Assembly: GCA_902781455.1 (NCBI GenBank)
Contig: CACZJF010000001.1
Coordinates: 124,001 to 188,000 of the forward strand
Length of the DNA stretch: 64,000 nt
Source of the DNA: an uncultured Lachnospiraceae bacterium
GTDB taxonomy: Bacteria; Bacillota; Clostridia; Lachnospirales; Lachnospiraceae
Direction of reading: 5' to 3'
Each line of letters begins with the position of its first letter. Positions within the stretch are counted from its first letter, which is position 1. The notes beneath the pieces are model-generated. The model did not search any database and was not told the origin of the DNA. It saw only the letters and a program-made list of their open reading frames with translations. Position numbers and translations under genes: made by a program. This document shows, in pieces, positions 7,982-15,656 of this stretch.

Positions 7982-8179
7982 TTAAGATAGATTCAGTTCC
8001 GGGGGTTCGTCAAGATGCTCCGAGACGTATTTTCCATTCTTTTTGCGCTGCCTGACACACTCCGTGAGCAGATATTCGATCTGTCCGTTGACAGAACGGA
8101 AGTCATCTTCTGCCCACGCGGCAATTGCATCGTACAGTTTTTCACTGAGTCTCAATGGAACTTGTTTCTTTCCTGCCAT
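7982..8179 (-). CDS. Small ribbon-helix-helix (Arc-type) DNA-binding protein
   Basis: 65 residues. The N-terminal strand '[16 protein letters not shown]' followed by two helices ('IAAWAEDDF', '[18 protein letters not shown]') is the Arc/MetJ ribbon-helix-helix fold; the residue pattern V-L-L in the strand would contact DNA. Such proteins dimerise on palindromic operators. It sits between the SPFH gene and the ABC genes, and the operon promoter is covered by a perfect palindrome, so it is a natural candidate for its own operon's regulator (inference). The ribosome site is weak (GGG eleven bases upstream). No toxin gene is adjacent, so a toxin-antitoxin role is not supported here. Confidence 0.82.
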   Translation of the reverse strand: MAGKKQVPLRLSEKLYDAIAAWAEDDFRSVNGQIEYLLTECVRQRKKNGKYVSEHLDEPPELNLS

Positions 8180-8228
8180 ACCACATACCCATTTTCAAAC
8201 ATCATTCCAGATGAGCTGTATCCATGGC

Positions 8229-9236
8229 TCAATACAAAGAGCCTGAATTGATGACCGGCTGTGTATCATGATTTCCGCACAGGACAACCAGCAGGTTGGA
8301 CACCATCGCTGCTTTCCTCTCATCATCAAGGTCCACAATATTGTCTGTGCTCAGCTTATCCAGTGCCATCTGCACCATGCCGACGGCTCCGTCCACGATC
8401 ATTTTTCTTGCGTCAATGACGGCGGAAGCCTGCTGTCTCTGCAGCATGACGGCCGCGATCTCCGGCGCGTAGGCAAGATACGTGATTCTTGCGTCCAGAA
8501 TCTCCAGACCTGCCTGGCTGACCTTGTTCTGGATTTCGTCTCTGATCCTGCCGGCCACAATCTCCGTGGAGCCTCTCAGAGAACCGTCATCCGCAAGCCC
8601 GTCACCCGTGGTATCCACGTTCGGCGCGATGTCGTACGGATAGATCTTGACGATGTTCCTCACCGCGGTATCACACTGGAGAGAAAGGTATTCCTTGTAA
8701 TTGTCAACCGTGAAAACCGCCTTAGCGGTATCAACAACCTTCCACATGACAGCGACACCGATTTCAACCGGATTGCCGAGGACATCATTGACCTTCTGGC
8801 GGCTGTTGTTCAGCGTCATGATCTTCAGCGAGATCACATTGCTTGTAAAGGATACTTCCTGCGAATTCTTTGTGATCAGGGAAGCAAGGGATCCTGCCTT
8901 TGCTCCGCCATCCACATCACCGCTCTGTCCCAGACGGGTCTTCTTCGCGGGATTCACGCTGACGGAAAACGGATTGATCGCGTAAAACCCCGGTCCCTTC
9001 AGCGTTCCGGTGTAATTGCCGAACAGTGTGACAACCAGCGCTTCTTCCGGTTTTAATACGCGAAGTCCGAGCATGGGAAACCACGCGATACACATGACGA
9101 TCAGGGAAATGACCATCACCCACAGGTTGTTGGCAATTCCGTAAATAAGTCCCAGAACAGACAATATTTCAAGCGCGATGCAGCAAAGCAGCACTGCCAT
9201 GCCGTTTTTACGAGTTGACAGAATCTTCTCTTCCAT
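8229..9236 (-). CDS. SPFH/Band 7 domain membrane protein
   Basis: 335 residues. Two N-terminal membrane helices (about 13-33 and 37-57) lead into an SPFH/Band 7 domain (about 60-280: 'ALVVTLFGNYTGTLKGPGFY', 'QCDTAVRNIVKIYPYD', 'GLEILDARITYLAYAPEIA'). The coiled segment 'MLQRQQASAVIDARKMIVDGA' follows. The family scaffolds membrane microdomains and forms large rings. The start at 9236 is preferred because AGGAGG lies six bases before its ATG; an in-frame TTG at 9251 would include that site in the protein. It heads an operon with an RHH protein and an ABC exporter, suggesting a membrane-stress module (inference). Confidence 0.9.
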   Translation of the reverse strand: MEEKILSTRKNGMAVLLCCIALEILSVLGLIYGIANNLWVMVISLIVMCIAWFPMLGLRVLKPEEALVVTLFGNYTGTLKGPGFYAINPFSVSVNPAKKTRLGQSGDVDGGAKAGSLASLITKNSQEVSFTSNVISLKIMTLNNSRQKVNDVLGNPVEIGVAVMWKVVDTAKAVFTVDNYKEYLSLQCDTAVRNIVKIYPYDIAPNVDTTGDGLADDGSLRGSTEIVAGRIRDEIQNKVSQAGLEILDARITYLAYAPEIAAVMLQRQQASAVIDARKMIVDGAVGMVQMALDKLSTDNIVDLDDERKAAMVSNLLVVLCGNHDTQPVINSGSLY

Positions 9237-9316
9237 AACAGGCCTCCTCAAATGGCAGATCCAATGGATCTTGCGGAAGATGCTTCTGATAGAACCGACC
9301 GGGCATCAGAAGTTTA

Positions 9317-9347
9317 TCAATGTGATATCATTTTAATATCACATTGA
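9317..9347. promoter_or_regulatory. Perfect palindrome over the SPFH-operon promoter (probable operator)
   Basis: Arms TCAATGTGATAT (9317-9328) and ATATCACATTGA (9336-9347) are perfectly complementary with a 7-base centre. On the minus strand one arm overlaps the -10 and spacer and the other covers the expected transcription start, the classic place for a repressor site. No T-run follows, so it is not a terminator. Confidence 0.7.
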
Positions 9348-9361
9348 ATATACGATGTCAA
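9333..9361 (-). promoter_or_regulatory. Promoter of the SPFH-RHH-ABC operon
   Basis: On the minus strand a perfect -35 TTGACA (9356-9361), 17-base spacer and -10 TATTAA (9333-9338). The leader to the SPFH start is about 90 bases. Confidence 0.8.
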
Positions 9362-9419
9362 CTGCTTTTTCATTGGGAAGAATTCTGCCTCTGCAGAAAG
9401 TGTGTCACAGGCGGGAGAA

Positions 9420-9452
9420 AGAAAAATCCGCAGGTTCTCAATCCTGCGGATT
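9420..9452 (-). terminator. rluD terminator
   Basis: Perfect 10-bp stem AATCCGCAGG (9425-9434) / CCTGCGGATT (9443-9452), 8-nt loop, with TTTTTC following on the minus strand. It is 45 bases past the rluD stop and upstream of the SPFH promoter, separating the two units. Confidence 0.85.
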
Positions 9453-9497
9453 GGTTTCATGTTCGTCATGCGGGAGAGATTTGAGCTTATCTGCGTT

Positions 9498-10499
9498 TCA
9501 GACAGTCCGGCTGCGCAGCTGTGTGAGCAGATGGGTAAAATACGCCGGCAGCGGCGCGGTGAATTCCATATATTCCTCTGTGGCGGGATGAAGGAAGCCA
9601 AGCACCATCGCGTGCAGTGTCTGTCCTTCCAGACGGAAGGGGCACTTCTTCGGACCATAGACATCATCTCCGAGCACCGGATGCCCGATGTATGACATGT
9701 GGACACGGATCTGGTGTGTCCGTCCCGTTTCCAGGATACATTCCACATAAGTGAAGGAGGAGAACCGCTCCAGCACTCTCACATGTGTGACAGCCCTTCG
9801 GGCGGTGCCCTGTGAACCTTTCAGGACGGCCATCTTCTTGCGGTCCTTCGGATGTCTTCCGATCGGTTCGTCGATCAGAAGGCTGTCTTCGGACAGACGT
9901 CCGTGCACGATGGCCCGGTAGGACCTGGTGATGCTGTGTTCCTTGAACTGCGCGGCAAGGCTCTCATGTGCAGCGTCATTCTTCGCCGCTACAAGGGAAC
10001 CGGTGGTATTCCGGTCAATCCGGTGCACGATTCCGGGACGCAGAACACCGTTGATGCCGGACAGAGAATCCCGGCAGTGATACATCAGCGCGTTGACCAG
10101 AGTCCCCGTGTAATGCCCCGGTGCGGGGTGAACGACCATGCCCTTCGGTTTGTTGACGACGATCAGATCCTTGTCCTCATACAGGATATCAAGCGGAATG
10201 TTCTCCGGAAGGATCTGCGCAGGCTCTGCCTGCGGAAGGATCACCTGAAGCGTCTGTCCGGCCTTTCCTTTTTTTCCGGCCTTTGTCACAGCCGCGCCGT
10301 CACAGGTGACATGTCCTTCTTCCATGCGATTCTGCCAGAATGACCGGGATCTGTCCGGAAACAGGGTGCCAAGAATCGCGTCAAGCCTTGCTCCGTCCAG
10401 CTGTTCCGGAATCCGGGCAGTCAGAAGCTCATCTGCGCGGTCTTCACCCTCAGACAGACTGTATGGCTCTTCAATTCGTTGCTTGTGCGGATCCGGCAT
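9498..10499 (-). CDS. rluD: RluD-type 23S rRNA pseudouridine synthase
   Basis: 333 residues. An S4 RNA-binding domain (about 30-90, 'RLDAILGTLFPDRSRS') precedes the RluA-family catalytic domain. The catalytic aspartate is Asp162 in 'HRIDRNTTG', a variant of the usual HRLDxxTSG. Further family motifs are 'NKPKGMVVHPAPGH' and 'ETGRTHQIRVH'. RluD-type enzymes convert uridines of helix 69 in 23S rRNA to pseudouridine. An extra 25 charged residues precede the S4 domain. It is the last gene of the run sepF-aroB-lspA-rluD; lspA-rluD adjacency is typical of Firmicutes. Confidence 0.92.
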   Translation of the reverse strand: MPDPHKQRIEEPYSLSEGEDRADELLTARIPEQLDGARLDAILGTLFPDRSRSFWQNRMEEGHVTCDGAAVTKAGKKGKAGQTLQVILPQAEPAQILPENIPLDILYEDKDLIVVNKPKGMVVHPAPGHYTGTLVNALMYHCRDSLSGINGVLRPGIVHRIDRNTTGSLVAAKNDAAHESLAAQFKEHSITRSYRAIVHGRLSEDSLLIDEPIGRHPKDRKKMAVLKGSQGTARRAVTHVRVLERFSSFTYVECILETGRTHQIRVHMSYIGHPVLGDDVYGPKKCPFRLEGQTLHAMVLGFLHPATEEYMEFTAPLPAYFTHLLTQLRSRTV

Positions 10500-10543
10500 A
10501 GGATAATCTTACCTTCTTTTATACATGCGCATAACGCGAACGA

Positions 10544-11035
10544 TCAGCTGATGTCCTCACCTTTGTCGAAAAACAGGACCAGAATCACCAGGGCAGCCGT
10601 ACTCAGGGATACACAGACATCCGCCAGATTAAAGACGGGAAAATGAATCAGCGAGAAATAGATGAAGTCGATGACATATCCCCTTGCCACCCTGTCAATC
10701 AGGTTCCCGGCCGCCCCTGCACAAAGAGCGGCAAGACAGATTCTGAGAGCAGCGTGGCGGTTCGAAACAGCCAGCCGGAATCCGGTCCAGGCACAGAAGA
10801 TGATACAGGCTATGGCAAATATGACAAAGACCCACTGCCGGTTCTGCAGGATACCGAATGCAGCGCCCCGGTTTTCCAGATAGCGAAGCTCCAGAACCCC
10901 GGGGATCAGGTCTATCGCCCCCTTCGGCCTGAGATATGTCATTGCGAGATATTTTGTGTACTGATCCAGAAAGACCAGTATGACCCAGACCAGAAAAGCG
11001 GCAGGGAATCTCATATGTTTCTTCTTCATGTCCAT
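10544..11035 (-). CDS. lspA: Lipoprotein signal peptidase (signal peptidase II)
   Basis: 163 residues from the ATG at 11035, chosen for AGGAAG just upstream. It has four membrane helices and the two catalytic aspartates, Asp114 in 'GNLIDR' and Asp139 in 'FNLADV', plus the 'ENRGAAFG' motif. It cleaves the signal peptide of diacylglyceryl-modified prolipoproteins at the membrane. It is spaced 16 bases from aroB and 44 from rluD, in one transcription unit. Confidence 0.95.
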   Translation of the reverse strand: MDMKKKHMRFPAAFLVWVILVFLDQYTKYLAMTYLRPKGAIDLIPGVLELRYLENRGAAFGILQNRQWVFVIFAIACIIFCAWTGFRLAVSNRHAALRICLAALCAGAAGNLIDRVARGYVIDFIYFSLIHFPVFNLADVCVSLSTAALVILVLFFDKGEDIS

Positions 11036-11051
11036 ATTTCTTCCTGAATGA

Positions 11052-12176
11052 TCAGCCTTCATAGCGGATGCTGCGCAGTGCATCCAGAATTTCTTCGTTG
11101 CTTACGGTCTCATCGATATACGCACTGCCCAGACGCTTCAGGAGAATCATCCGCGTTGTCTCGCCGATCCGCTTCTTATCCTTCTTCATCGCCTCCAGAA
11201 TATCGGAAGGCTCCAGACCGTCATAGGAAATCGGGAGGCCGAACGCGACAGACATATCACGGATCTCATAGAAGATCTCCTCGGGAATGTTCTTCCTCTT
11301 CCAGGAAATGTAAGAGGCAGCGACAATGCCCAGGTTCACACATTCTCCATGAGACAGCTGAAAGTCCTTCAGTTTCTCGATCGCGTGCCCGGCGGTATGT
11401 CCGAAGTTCAGCAGTGCTCTCTCTCCCTTTTCCAGCGGATCCTTCTGCACAATCGAGCGCTTGATCAGGATGCTGCGCACCACCATTTCCTTCAGGACCT
11501 CTGCCTGTCTTTCTTCAATCTCTCCCATGTGGTCCAGGCACCATTCATAATATGCCGCGTCCCTGATCAGCCCGTGCTTGAGCACCTCGCCCATGCCGCT
11601 GGCAAACTGGATCTCGTCCAGCGTCCGGAGCGTACTGACATTGAGCCAGACCATGGACGGCTGGTGAAAGGCACCAACCATGTTCTTGTAGGAATCAAAG
11701 TCAACCCCGGTCTTCCCGCCGATGGAAGAATCCACCTGGGACAGAAGGGTCGTCGGAATCTGTACAAAGCGGATCCCGCGAAGATAGGTGGCCGCAGCGA
11801 ATCCGGTCATATCGCCTGTGACACCGCCGCCCAGGGCAACCAGGACATCCTTGCGGTCAAATTCGTGTTCGATCAGATGCACATACAGCTTCCGGATCTC
11901 GTCGAGATTTTTATGTGCTTCCCCGGCAGGAATTGTGAAGCTGGTGAGTGTGATGCCGGGCATGCGGAGCGCGTTCATGACATCCTGCAGGTACAGCTTT
12001 TCCACATTGCTGTCCGTGACGACGCACACACGGCAGGATTCGATTCCCTGCTCTTTCAGGCGAAGCCCGAGATCGTCAAAGGAATCCGCGGGATAGATCC
12101 GGTAGGAAGCCTGGCCGCGCGGCTTCACATCGATCGGTTCCGAAACAGACCATGCTTTTTTCCTGTTTTCTGCCAT
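11052..12176 (-). CDS. aroB: 3-dehydroquinate synthase
   Basis: 374 residues. It makes 3-dehydroquinate from DAHP in the shikimate pathway, using NAD+ and a metal ion. It has the NAD-binding 'GGGVTGDMTGFAA' and 'TTLLSQVDSSIGGKTGVD' motifs. Metal-ligand regions are visible in 'GEVLKHGLI', 'FGHTAGHAIE' and 'LSHGECV'. The ATG at 12176 has AAAGGTGG upstream. No other aro gene is nearby. In related Firmicutes the space between sepF and lspA usually holds ylmH/divIVA-type genes, so aroB appears out of its pathway context here. Confidence 0.95.
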   Translation of the reverse strand: MAENRKKAWSVSEPIDVKPRGQASYRIYPADSFDDLGLRLKEQGIESCRVCVVTDSNVEKLYLQDVMNALRMPGITLTSFTIPAGEAHKNLDEIRKLYVHLIEHEFDRKDVLVALGGGVTGDMTGFAAATYLRGIRFVQIPTTLLSQVDSSIGGKTGVDFDSYKNMVGAFHQPSMVWLNVSTLRTLDEIQFASGMGEVLKHGLIRDAAYYEWCLDHMGEIEERQAEVLKEMVVRSILIKRSIVQKDPLEKGERALLNFGHTAGHAIEKLKDFQLSHGECVNLGIVAASYISWKRKNIPEEIFYEIRDMSVAFGLPISYDGLEPSDILEAMKKDKKRIGETTRMILLKRLGSAYIDETVSNEEILDALRSIRYEG

Positions 12177-12312
12177 CTGGAACTGCCACCTTTCTATTAT
12201 CACTCAAAAAGAAGCGCCGCAGGATGCTCTCCCATGACGCTTGATTCCTCTTCCACAAACATATAATAAAGATGCAGCAAAATACTGTTCCTGATCCTCA
12301 CAAGGCGTTCTG

Positions 12313-12936
12313 TCAAAGATCCTCATCCAGGTCAATGTCAAGATTCGGGTCAAATGTCCCGGTCAGGATCTTCTGGAATTCACCTGTGATATCTACGTCG
12401 TGAGGTGTAAGGACAAATATGTAATTGCTGATCTTGTCCAGCCGTCCCCGGCTTGCGCAGCAGGCGCCTGAAGCGAAGTCAAATACACGCTGCGAAACAT
12501 CCAGAGCCAGGCCTTCCAGGTTCAGGATGACAACGCAGTGCGCGATCAGCATCTGCGCGATCTGAAGCGCGTCCTCCATGGACTTGGGACGCACGACGCA
12601 TACGGAGAAATTATTGCGCTCCACCTCTTCTTCCGGTGCGGCAGCTTTCCTGGGGCGGAAAGCAGAAACTTTCTGCGAAGCATTCTGCGGGGAAGAATTT
12701 CGGAAGCGGCGAGGCTGTTTGACAGAGGTCTGACGGGAAGCATTCTTCTGCTTCTTTACAGCGGAAGCATCTTCCTCAAAAACCGGTTCATCGTCATCCT
12801 CATCCCTTGAAAGAAAACGTCGGGCAGGAGCGGAATCGTCGAGCTCGTCATCCTCTTCATCAAAGTAATCGTCTTCTTCCAGATCGTCATCATCATTCAG
12901 TTTGATTGAATTCAAAAATCTGTCAAAAACACTCAT
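12313..12936 (-). CDS. sepF: Cell division protein SepF
   Basis: 207 residues. The short N-terminal amphipathic membrane helix 'SVFDRFLNSIKL' is followed by a very acidic linker (about 15-60) and a basic, Ser/Gln-rich stretch. The C-terminal SepF domain (about 110-195) has 'VVRPKSMEDALQIAQMLI', 'VVILNLEGL' and 'RVFDFASGA'. SepF forms rings that tie FtsZ to the membrane. The ATG overlaps the yggS stop by four bases (ATGA), so translation is coupled. The linker is longer than in B. subtilis SepF (about 150 residues). Confidence 0.95.
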   Translation of the reverse strand: MSVFDRFLNSIKLNDDDDLEEDDYFDEEDDELDDSAPARRFLSRDEDDDEPVFEEDASAVKKQKNASRQTSVKQPRRFRNSSPQNASQKVSAFRPRKAAAPEEEVERNNFSVCVVRPKSMEDALQIAQMLIAHCVVILNLEGLALDVSQRVFDFASGACCASRGRLDKISNYIFVLTPHDVDITGEFQKILTGTFDPNLDIDLDEDL

Positions 12937-13631
12937 ATACTGTAATCCCTCTCTCCCAGAATCCCTGTTCCTACACGGATCATGGTAGCGCCCTCTTCCA
13001 CAGCAACTTCGTAGTCTCCGGTCATACCCATGCTGAGATGGCGCATACAGATATTATCAATGTTTTCATGTGCTATGTCAACCGCCAAATTCCGCAGCGC
13101 ACGGAAACAAGGCCGGTTTTCCTCCGGGTTTTCCGTATAGGGTGCTACGGTCATCAGGCCTTCGATCCGAATGTGTTCCAGCGTGGAGATGCTCCTGATA
13201 AAATCGACGGCATCCTCCGGCATGATGCCTTCCTTGGAAGTTTCCTTCGCGATGTTCACCTCAACCAGACAAGGCATGATCAGTCCGCGCTGCGCGCTCT
13301 CTTTTTCGATCTGGGCAGCCAGCTGTGCGGAGCCAAGCGAATGAATCATAACGGCTCTTCCAACCACATATTTCACCTTGTTGCGCTGCAGATTGCCGAT
13401 CATATGCCATCTGATGTCATCAGGCAGGACATCATACTTGTCCCTCAGCTCCTGCGGACGGTTCTCGCCGAAGTCCCTGGGACCCAGCGCATACACTTCC
13501 CGGATCATGGAGACCGGCTTGGTTTTGCTGACGACAATCAGCGAAACGTCCTCTCTCCTGCGGCCGCTTCTGAGACAGGCGGCCTGAATCCGCTGTTCCA
13601 CATGATTCAGATTCTCTTCAATAAACCCCAT
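12933..13631 (-). CDS. yggS: YggS/PLPBP-family pyridoxal-phosphate homeostasis protein
   Basis: 232 residues, a single TIM-barrel PLP-binding domain related to alanine racemase. The PLP lysine is Lys36 in 'VVSKTKPV'; 'HMIGNLQRNKVKYV' and 'LSMGMTGDYEVAVEEGATMIRVG' are family signatures. It keeps cellular PLP and amino-acid pools balanced and has no known catalytic reaction. It lies immediately upstream of sepF, the conserved ylmE-ylmF arrangement of Firmicutes. Confidence 0.95.
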   Translation of the reverse strand: MGFIEENLNHVEQRIQAACLRSGRRREDVSLIVVSKTKPVSMIREVYALGPRDFGENRPQELRDKYDVLPDDIRWHMIGNLQRNKVKYVVGRAVMIHSLGSAQLAAQIEKESAQRGLIMPCLVEVNIAKETSKEGIMPEDAVDFIRSISTLEHIRIEGLMTVAPYTENPEENRPCFRALRNLAVDIAHENIDNICMRHLSMGMTGDYEVAVEEGATMIRVGTGILGERDYSI

Positions 13632-13635
13632 AATG

Positions 13636-15027
13636 TTACCCCTTTATAATATCGTCTTCATTGACCTTTGAAGCATCCAGGACAATCCGGTCATGTGCGG
13701 AAAGTCCGTAGATGTTTCCGGGATCAACGATGCAGAATTCCTCGTTTTCATCAATAATCGTTACCTGCCGGAAGACAGCATACCCCTTGTTGATGTTGTA
13801 GACGCCCTGGATCGTTTTGACCGTGTCAGGGGTCACCTGATACTTACGGGAAGAATCAGGCATGATGATATAGTCTCCTGTTTCAAACAGACTGGGATCG
13901 ATCAGATAGAAGCCGTTTTCCCTGTCATGGGAATACACGGAAGCCGTCACATTGGACATGGAGGAAGACCCGTCCGCGAGGAAGGTTTCACGTGTCAGGA
14001 AAACCTCATTCGAGGACTCTTCATTGACTGAGACAAACTCTTCCGGAACCTCCAGGAACGTTTTCTCCGTGATGGAAGAAACAGGAATCTTCAGTCCCTT
14101 TGCCCTGTTCAGGATCAGCTCAATCTCGAGATAACGGTCGGAAACATACCGCACAAGAGAAGACTTGAGAGTTATTTTCCCATATGTCCCGTCCTTGCCT
14201 TCCACCATCTCGATTGGCGCGGAGAAGGTCTCGTTATCCTTCAGAAACCTGACTCGGATGTTGGAGATATCCTCAAGATCCAACTTCAGGGAATCACTGA
14301 CCGGAAAACACAGACTCCAGATATCGTTGGTGATCAGTTTATAGATCGGCTCACCGGCCTGGACCGAAGTCTTCAGCCTCAGGTTTTCGCTCTGGTAGGA
14401 CCCGACATTGAAGCAGTCCGAGGTAAGAGCGTCTGCCGTCAGCCCTTCCATGCCGTCTATGGAATAAACGACAAATCCGGGAACAGGCGCTTCATAGCTT
14501 CCCGTGACATAGTCCCCTGCATCTTCATTGACAGAAGACTGCAGGATGACGCCCTGCATGTCAGACTTGAAACTGTAAACTTCTGAGAACATGCTTTCAT
14601 TGAAGTTGACAGAGAACGTGGTGATTTCATTTTTCGCCTGCGCAAAGTCCGCCTCAGAAAGCGTGGTGACAAGGGCACTCCCTGAAGAGGCGGCACCGTC
14701 TGACGCGCCGCCTGCGGCGCAGATCAGCATTCCCGCGTTCGCCTTGGAACCCTCTCTGGCATAATAGGTGATACTGCCGGAAACATCGCTGTCGATAATC
14801 TCCTCTTCCTTCAAGGCGATGGCGTTGTACCGGTAGTTTCCGGAAATGGTTCCTTCCACAACCTCATAGCCCGCGATATGCTTCTGTGTCAGGTAAAGCA
14901 GCAGGGTAATCAGAATATAGACAAGGATCAGGCCGAAGATCAGCGTCCCAACGTTCACTGAAGACGGCAGGCTCCTTATCCTGCGTGTTTTTCCATAGCG
15001 GTTTTGGTTGAATGAGAAGAATGCCAA
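13636..15027 (-). CDS. HlyD-like membrane adaptor protein with TTG start
   Basis: 463 residues. One N-terminal membrane helix (about 27-47, 'VGTLIFGLILVYILITLLLYL') is followed by a large extracytoplasmic part with beta-barrel/lipoyl-like segments, including 'GTISGNYRYNAIALKEEEI' and 'QAGEPIYKLI'. This resembles HlyD-family adaptors. No partner ABC gene is adjacent. The same type of protein often precedes yggS-sepF in Lachnospiraceae, suggesting a division- or envelope-related role rather than export (inference). Translation begins at TTG (15027), with AAGGAG eight bases before it and no good ATG nearby. Confidence 0.78.
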   Translation of the reverse strand: MAFFSFNQNRYGKTRRIRSLPSSVNVGTLIFGLILVYILITLLLYLTQKHIAGYEVVEGTISGNYRYNAIALKEEEIIDSDVSGSITYYAREGSKANAGMLICAAGGASDGAASSGSALVTTLSEADFAQAKNEITTFSVNFNESMFSEVYSFKSDMQGVILQSSVNEDAGDYVTGSYEAPVPGFVVYSIDGMEGLTADALTSDCFNVGSYQSENLRLKTSVQAGEPIYKLITNDIWSLCFPVSDSLKLDLEDISNIRVRFLKDNETFSAPIEMVEGKDGTYGKITLKSSLVRYVSDRYLEIELILNRAKGLKIPVSSITEKTFLEVPEEFVSVNEESSNEVFLTRETFLADGSSSMSNVTASVYSHDRENGFYLIDPSLFETGDYIIMPDSSRKYQVTPDTVKTIQGVYNINKGYAVFRQVTIIDENEEFCIVDPGNIYGLSAHDRIVLDASKVNEDDIIKG

Positions 15028-15059
15028 TCGGATTGCTCCTTGTAGTTTACATCAGAATA

Positions 15060-15085
15060 ATCGAGTAGGACGAATCCTACTCGAT
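15060..15085. other. Strong 11-bp hairpin between two genes
   Basis: Perfect stem ATCGAGTAGGA (15060-15070) / TCCTACTCGAT (15075-15085) with a CGAA tetraloop. It lies in the leader of the HlyD-like gene and past the stop of the P-loop gene. No T-run follows on the minus strand, so it could be a weak terminator, an RNA-stabilising hairpin or a leader element. Confidence 0.6.
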
Positions 15086-15156
15086 GAATGCGCTCAAAAA
15101 CGCGCCATGATCCGCCTGAAAGGCTGCCGGCCGATCACACAGCCGGAAGGATCGCT

Positions 15157-15591
15157 TTACAGCTCGGCTGTCACCATCTCCCTGTACTGTTCAGGAAGCT
15201 GATCCCTTGTCAGGGAAATACTGATGATAAAGTCCACTGAAAACTGGCTGCTGATGGAGGAGAGCTGATCCAGCACCGGGATGACCGTGGAAGGATCCAT
15301 GGGATCGCTCTCAAGGTGCGCAATCTTCAGGAAGCTGTCAAGATAGACCTTCTCAAGGTCATGGTCCTGAGAGATGATGCCGCAGATAAAGCCGATGAAT
15401 TCATCCGCATCGGTAAGCGGGTAGTTTGTTACATCGATAAGACGGATGCGGTTATTCAGCTCAAACATATGCTGCGTGTTCTTGTCCAGATATACAACAT
15501 TGCCGGTTGCCTCTTTCACTTCAAGGTTTGCCTTCTCAAGCAGAACCTTTGTCTTACCCTTACCCTTTTCACCGATGATGAACTGTATCAT
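15157..15591 (-). CDS. Small P-loop ATPase-like protein of unknown role
   Basis: 144 residues. The protein opens with a Walker A loop, 'GEKGKGKT' (residues 7-14), followed by strands such as 'GNVVYLDKN' and 'DFIISISLTRD'; a Walker-B-like hydrophobic strand is 'EKVYLDSFLKI'. In relatives it is often labelled 'twitching motility protein PilT', but it is far too short for PilT and no pilus genes are nearby, so I do not accept that label. It is probably a nucleotide-binding regulator or bypass gene of unknown function. A strong ribosome site (AGGAGG) and a clear promoter precede it. Confidence 0.75.
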   Translation of the reverse strand: MIQFIIGEKGKGKTKVLLEKANLEVKEATGNVVYLDKNTQHMFELNNRIRLIDVTNYPLTDADEFIGFICGIISQDHDLEKVYLDSFLKIAHLESDPMDPSTVIPVLDQLSSISSQFSVDFIISISLTRDQLPEQYREMVTAEL

Positions 15592-15613
15592 ATTGAATGT
15601 CCTCCTTTTAATC

Positions 15614-15642
15614 AGTATAACGATTCCAGCCTCAAATTACAA
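15614..15642 (-). promoter_or_regulatory. Promoter of the small P-loop gene
   Basis: On the minus strand -35 TTGTAA (15637-15642), 17-base spacer, -10 TATACT (15614-15619), ending about 20 bases before the ribosome site. Confidence 0.72.
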
Positions 15643-15656
15643 CCATGGGCAGATGC

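Noticed and set aside
7982-8179. Antitoxin of a toxin-antitoxin pair
   Set aside because: No small toxin gene is adjacent; the neighbours are an SPFH gene and an ABC exporter, so an operon regulator is the simpler reading.
9317-9347. Terminator reading of the palindrome upstream of the SPFH gene
   Set aside because: AT-rich arms with no T-run, and it overlaps a near-consensus promoter; a separate, better terminator for rluD lies at 9425-9452.
15157-15591. PilT twitching-motility ATPase
   Set aside because: 144 residues is far too short, PilT Asp and His boxes are absent, and no pilus genes are near.
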